In this document: piece after piece, positions 7,217 through 8,299 of the stretch
Position numbering within the stretch: the first letter of the stretch is position 1
How the letters are laid out: every line of letters begins with the position of its first letter
Assembly: GCA_022822245.1 (NCBI GenBank)
Contig: JAJECB010000526.1
Coordinates: 1 to 8,299 of the forward strand
Source of the DNA: Gammaproteobacteria bacterium
Lineage (GTDB): Bacteria > Pseudomonadota > Gammaproteobacteria > HK1
Length of the DNA: 8,299 bases
Reading direction: 5' to 3'
Notes under the pieces: generated by a model
What the model was told of the DNA's origin: nothing
The model's database searches: none
Seen by the model: only the letters and a program-made list of their open reading frames with translations
Translations under genes and position numbers: made by a program

Positions 7217-7245
7217 AGACTACTCGCTCTCGAGACGTACGTCAA
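7217..7245 (-). promoter_or_regulatory. Candidate sigma70-type promoter of the R-M-like operon
   Basis: On the minus strand, TTGACG (7245-7240, five of six consensus bases) is followed after exactly 17 nt by TAGTCT (7222-7217, three of six). Transcription would begin near 7210, leaving a leader of about 38 nt before the TTG. Two perfect palindromes lie in it: GACGTACGTC (7234-7243), overlapping the -35 box, and TCTCGAGA (7228-7235), in the spacer. Either could be an operator for one of the operon's HTH-like proteins. Confidence 0.5.
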
Positions 7246-7416
7246 ATGTGTCACGCGCTCGCTTCTCCAATCGGTTCGTCCGCATTCGGGCATCTGGGAG
7301 CTGGCGGACCGACGAACTTCACTTTCGAGTCGGGAAATCGAACGCAGCGAGACGGTCGAATTTCGGTAGCGACGGCGGCGTGGCCCCCGGCCTGCCGGGT
7401 GTCGCGGACCGCCCTC

Positions 7417-7453
7417 ATGGAGCCACCCATGTTCGGGTTAATGGAGCCACCCA
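7417..7453. repeat. Tandem 13-bp direct repeat, possible insertion-sequence end remnant
   Basis: ATGGAGCCACCCA occurs at 7417-7429 and again at 7441-7453, 24 bp apart, separated by TGTTCGGGTTA. Repeated subterminal boxes preceded by a TGT tip are typical of the ends of IS21-family elements. This suggests a remnant, but no transposase is visible and the match is from general resemblance only. A regulatory direct repeat is the alternative. Confidence 0.4.
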
Positions 7454-7572
7454 CGAGTGCTGATCTGCTGAAGCTGCCGCGACGGTGAAGGTCTCGGCGC
7501 CGGGCGAGGTGTCCCGAGGCGGGCAAGCACCTCCAACGCCTCGGCGACTTCGGGTCCCGCGATCCGGAGGCA

Positions 7573-7628
7573 GCGTGATTCAGACATCCGGTGTCGTGGG
7601 TCGCGCGCGTCGTTTGCGGCGTGATTCA
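7573..7628. repeat. Pair of 10-bp direct repeats at the end of the toxin gene
   Basis: GCGTGATTCA occurs at 7573-7582 and 7619-7628, 46 bp apart. The second copy contains the toxin gene's stop codon (minus strand TGA). It may be the scar of a small duplication or chance, and no function is evident. Confidence 0.3.
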
Positions 7629-8150
7629 CGGCCGTGTCCCGGAGGACGCCAGAGCATCGGCGACGACGGAAAGGGGGAGGACGAGCTTCAGGGGTTCGTC
7701 GAGCAGGGCTTGTGCGCCAAACCGTGCGTACCAACGTGCTGCTTCCGCGCTCTTCGCGTCGATCGCGAGCGCCACGCCGCCAACTTCCGCCGCCACCGCC
7801 AGCGCCCGTTGGCCGGCTGCCATGAGCAAGTCGCCGCCGAGTCCCTGGCCCTGTGCAGATCGATCGATGGCAAGCCGGCCCAGCCGAAAGACGGGCACGT
7901 CATAGCGGCCGAGCCTCTTCGTCAGATCGGCCGGAACGCGGGGGAACTCGATTCCCCCCGGACTTATCGTGTAGTACCCGAGAACACGGGCGGGTTCCAG
8001 TAGAGAAGCGGCAACGAAGGTCTTGGCGCCCCCGGATTCGTGGTTCTGGCGAGCGTACCGGCGGAGGTACTCGTTGAGAGCGGCATCGCCGCAATCGAAT
8101 GCCCTGCGGTCGTGGTGCCGGCCGATCGGCGCCTCCTGCCAGTCGGTCAA
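7626..8150 (-). CDS. GNAT acetyltransferase toxin, TacT/AtaT family
   Basis: Toxins of this family use acetyl-CoA to acetylate the amino group of aminoacyl-tRNA and so stop translation. The family features are clear: the N-terminal FDCGDAALNEYLRRYARQ at 18-35, LGYYTISPGGIEFP at 57-70, LGRLAIDRSAQGQGLG at 90-105 with the Q-x-x-G-x-G acetyl-CoA loop (Gln100-Gly105), and ARWYARFGAQAL at 138-149 with the conserved Tyr141 expected near the active site. The length of 174 aa is normal, and no key residue is lost. The TTG start lies 5 nt after the antitoxin stop. No good ribosome site is seen, so translation is probably coupled to the antitoxin, which keeps toxin output low. The pair is likely autorepressed by the toxin-antitoxin complex at a promoter beyond the right edge. 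Confidence 0.9.
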   Translation of the reverse strand: MTDWQEAPIGRHHDRRAFDCGDAALNEYLRRYARQNHESGGAKTFVAASLLEPARVLGYYTISPGGIEFPRVPADLTKRLGRYDVPVFRLGRLAIDRSAQGQGLGGDLLMAAGQRALAVAAEVGGVALAIDAKSAEAARWYARFGAQALLDEPLKLVLPLSVVADALASSGTRP

Positions 8151-8155
8151 CCGGG

Positions 8156-8299
8156 CTACGTCCGAGCGGCGCGGCGCCGCGCGGCGGCGAGGAGCGCAGC
8201 CGTCGGCTCGGGTGGATTCTCCAGCAGCTCCAGCACCCGCGCCGCATCGCGCTCGGACAACCGGATGCGTTCGGACCGATCGACGATGTCGCGCGCGGC
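8156..8299 (-). CDS. DUF1778 (TacA-like) antitoxin, C-terminal part only
   Basis: The gene enters from the right edge and ends with TAG at 8156-8158. The 47 visible residues include RSERIRLSERDAARVLELLE followed by NPPEPTAALLAAARRR. The L-L-E-N-P-P-x-P box followed by A-L is the hallmark of the C-terminal toxin-neutralising segment of DUF1778 antitoxins. The ribbon-helix-helix DNA-binding half lies outside the window. Its position directly before a GNAT toxin confirms the assignment. Confidence 0.85.
   Translation of the reverse strand, partial: AARDIVDRSERIRLSERDAARVLELLENPPEPTAALLAAARRRAART

Larger units (their letters stand above)
7173..7625. other. 453-nt gap between the R-M-like operon and the toxin gene
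   Basis: Several short frames are open on both strands, but none has a ribosome site, a recognisable protein or normal composition. The right part (about 7490-7625) could be decayed coding DNA: one minus-strand frame reads AGPEVAEALEVLARLG, which looks protein-like but is unidentified. The left end holds the operon promoter, and the middle holds the 13-bp direct repeat described separately. Confidence 0.5.

Noticed and set aside
7386..7400. CCCGG/CCGGG hairpin as a terminator or riboswitch element
   Set aside because: It is a 5-bp stem in GC-rich DNA without a T-run, as expected by chance.
7207..7488. Plus-strand 93-codon frame in the gene gap
   Set aside because: It runs through the promoter region and the direct repeats (giving a repeated MEPP peptide), has no ribosome site and no recognisable protein.
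7438..7734. Minus-strand 98-codon frame overlapping the toxin end
   Set aside because: Half of it overlaps the toxin in another frame. The rest looks faintly protein-like but could not be assigned. It may be decayed DNA.
1..8299. CRISPR array, tRNA, rRNA or integrase gene
   Set aside because: No regularly spaced repeat family, no tRNA-like cloverleaf and no recombinase motif was seen on either strand.

Overview
The window is GC-rich, and almost all its coding capacity lies on the minus strand in tightly overlapping genes. Three of the chosen starts are TTG. This fits a high-GC bacterium, possibly a pseudomonadote, but nothing here fixes the taxon. The gene content (a restriction-modification-like operon, a toxin-antitoxin pair and fragments at both edges of the operon) is typical of an accessory or defence island.

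Reading on the minus strand from right to left, the right edge (7626-8299) holds the C-terminus of a DUF1778/TacA-type antitoxin, followed 5 nt later by a TacT/AtaT-type GNAT acetyltransferase toxin. A 453-nt stretch without a convincing gene follows (7173-7625). It contains a 13-bp direct repeat at 24-bp pitch that may be the worn end of an insertion sequence, and a good candidate promoter (TTGACG, 17 nt, TAGTCT) reading into the operon.

The operon (7172 down to 102) has six genes, nearly all overlapping. They are an HsdM-like protein whose catalytic motif IV reads VPPF instead of NPPF, a two-TRD HsdS-like protein, a 249-aa protein with two apparent winged-helix segments, a 125-aa helical/HTH-like protein, a 666-aa HsdM with intact motifs I and IV and a degenerate HsdR_N-like front domain, and a second two-TRD HsdS-like protein that seems to lack its C-terminal helix. 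There are thus two M/S pairs, one apparently catalytically dead, and no HsdR helicase-nuclease in view.

The likely working model is that the 666-aa HsdM and one or both S proteins methylate adenine at a bipartite site. The dead M/S pair and the two small DNA-binding-like proteins would then add a regulatory or sensing layer. An effector may lie outside the window or may have been lost. The left edge (1-104) supports a loss: the last hsdS ends early, one base from a convergent protein fragment that looks weakly like an RHS/YD repeat. The order HTH, methylase, S subunit, with a second M/S pair, recalls the MADS methylation-associated defence system as I remember it. That comparison is unverified.
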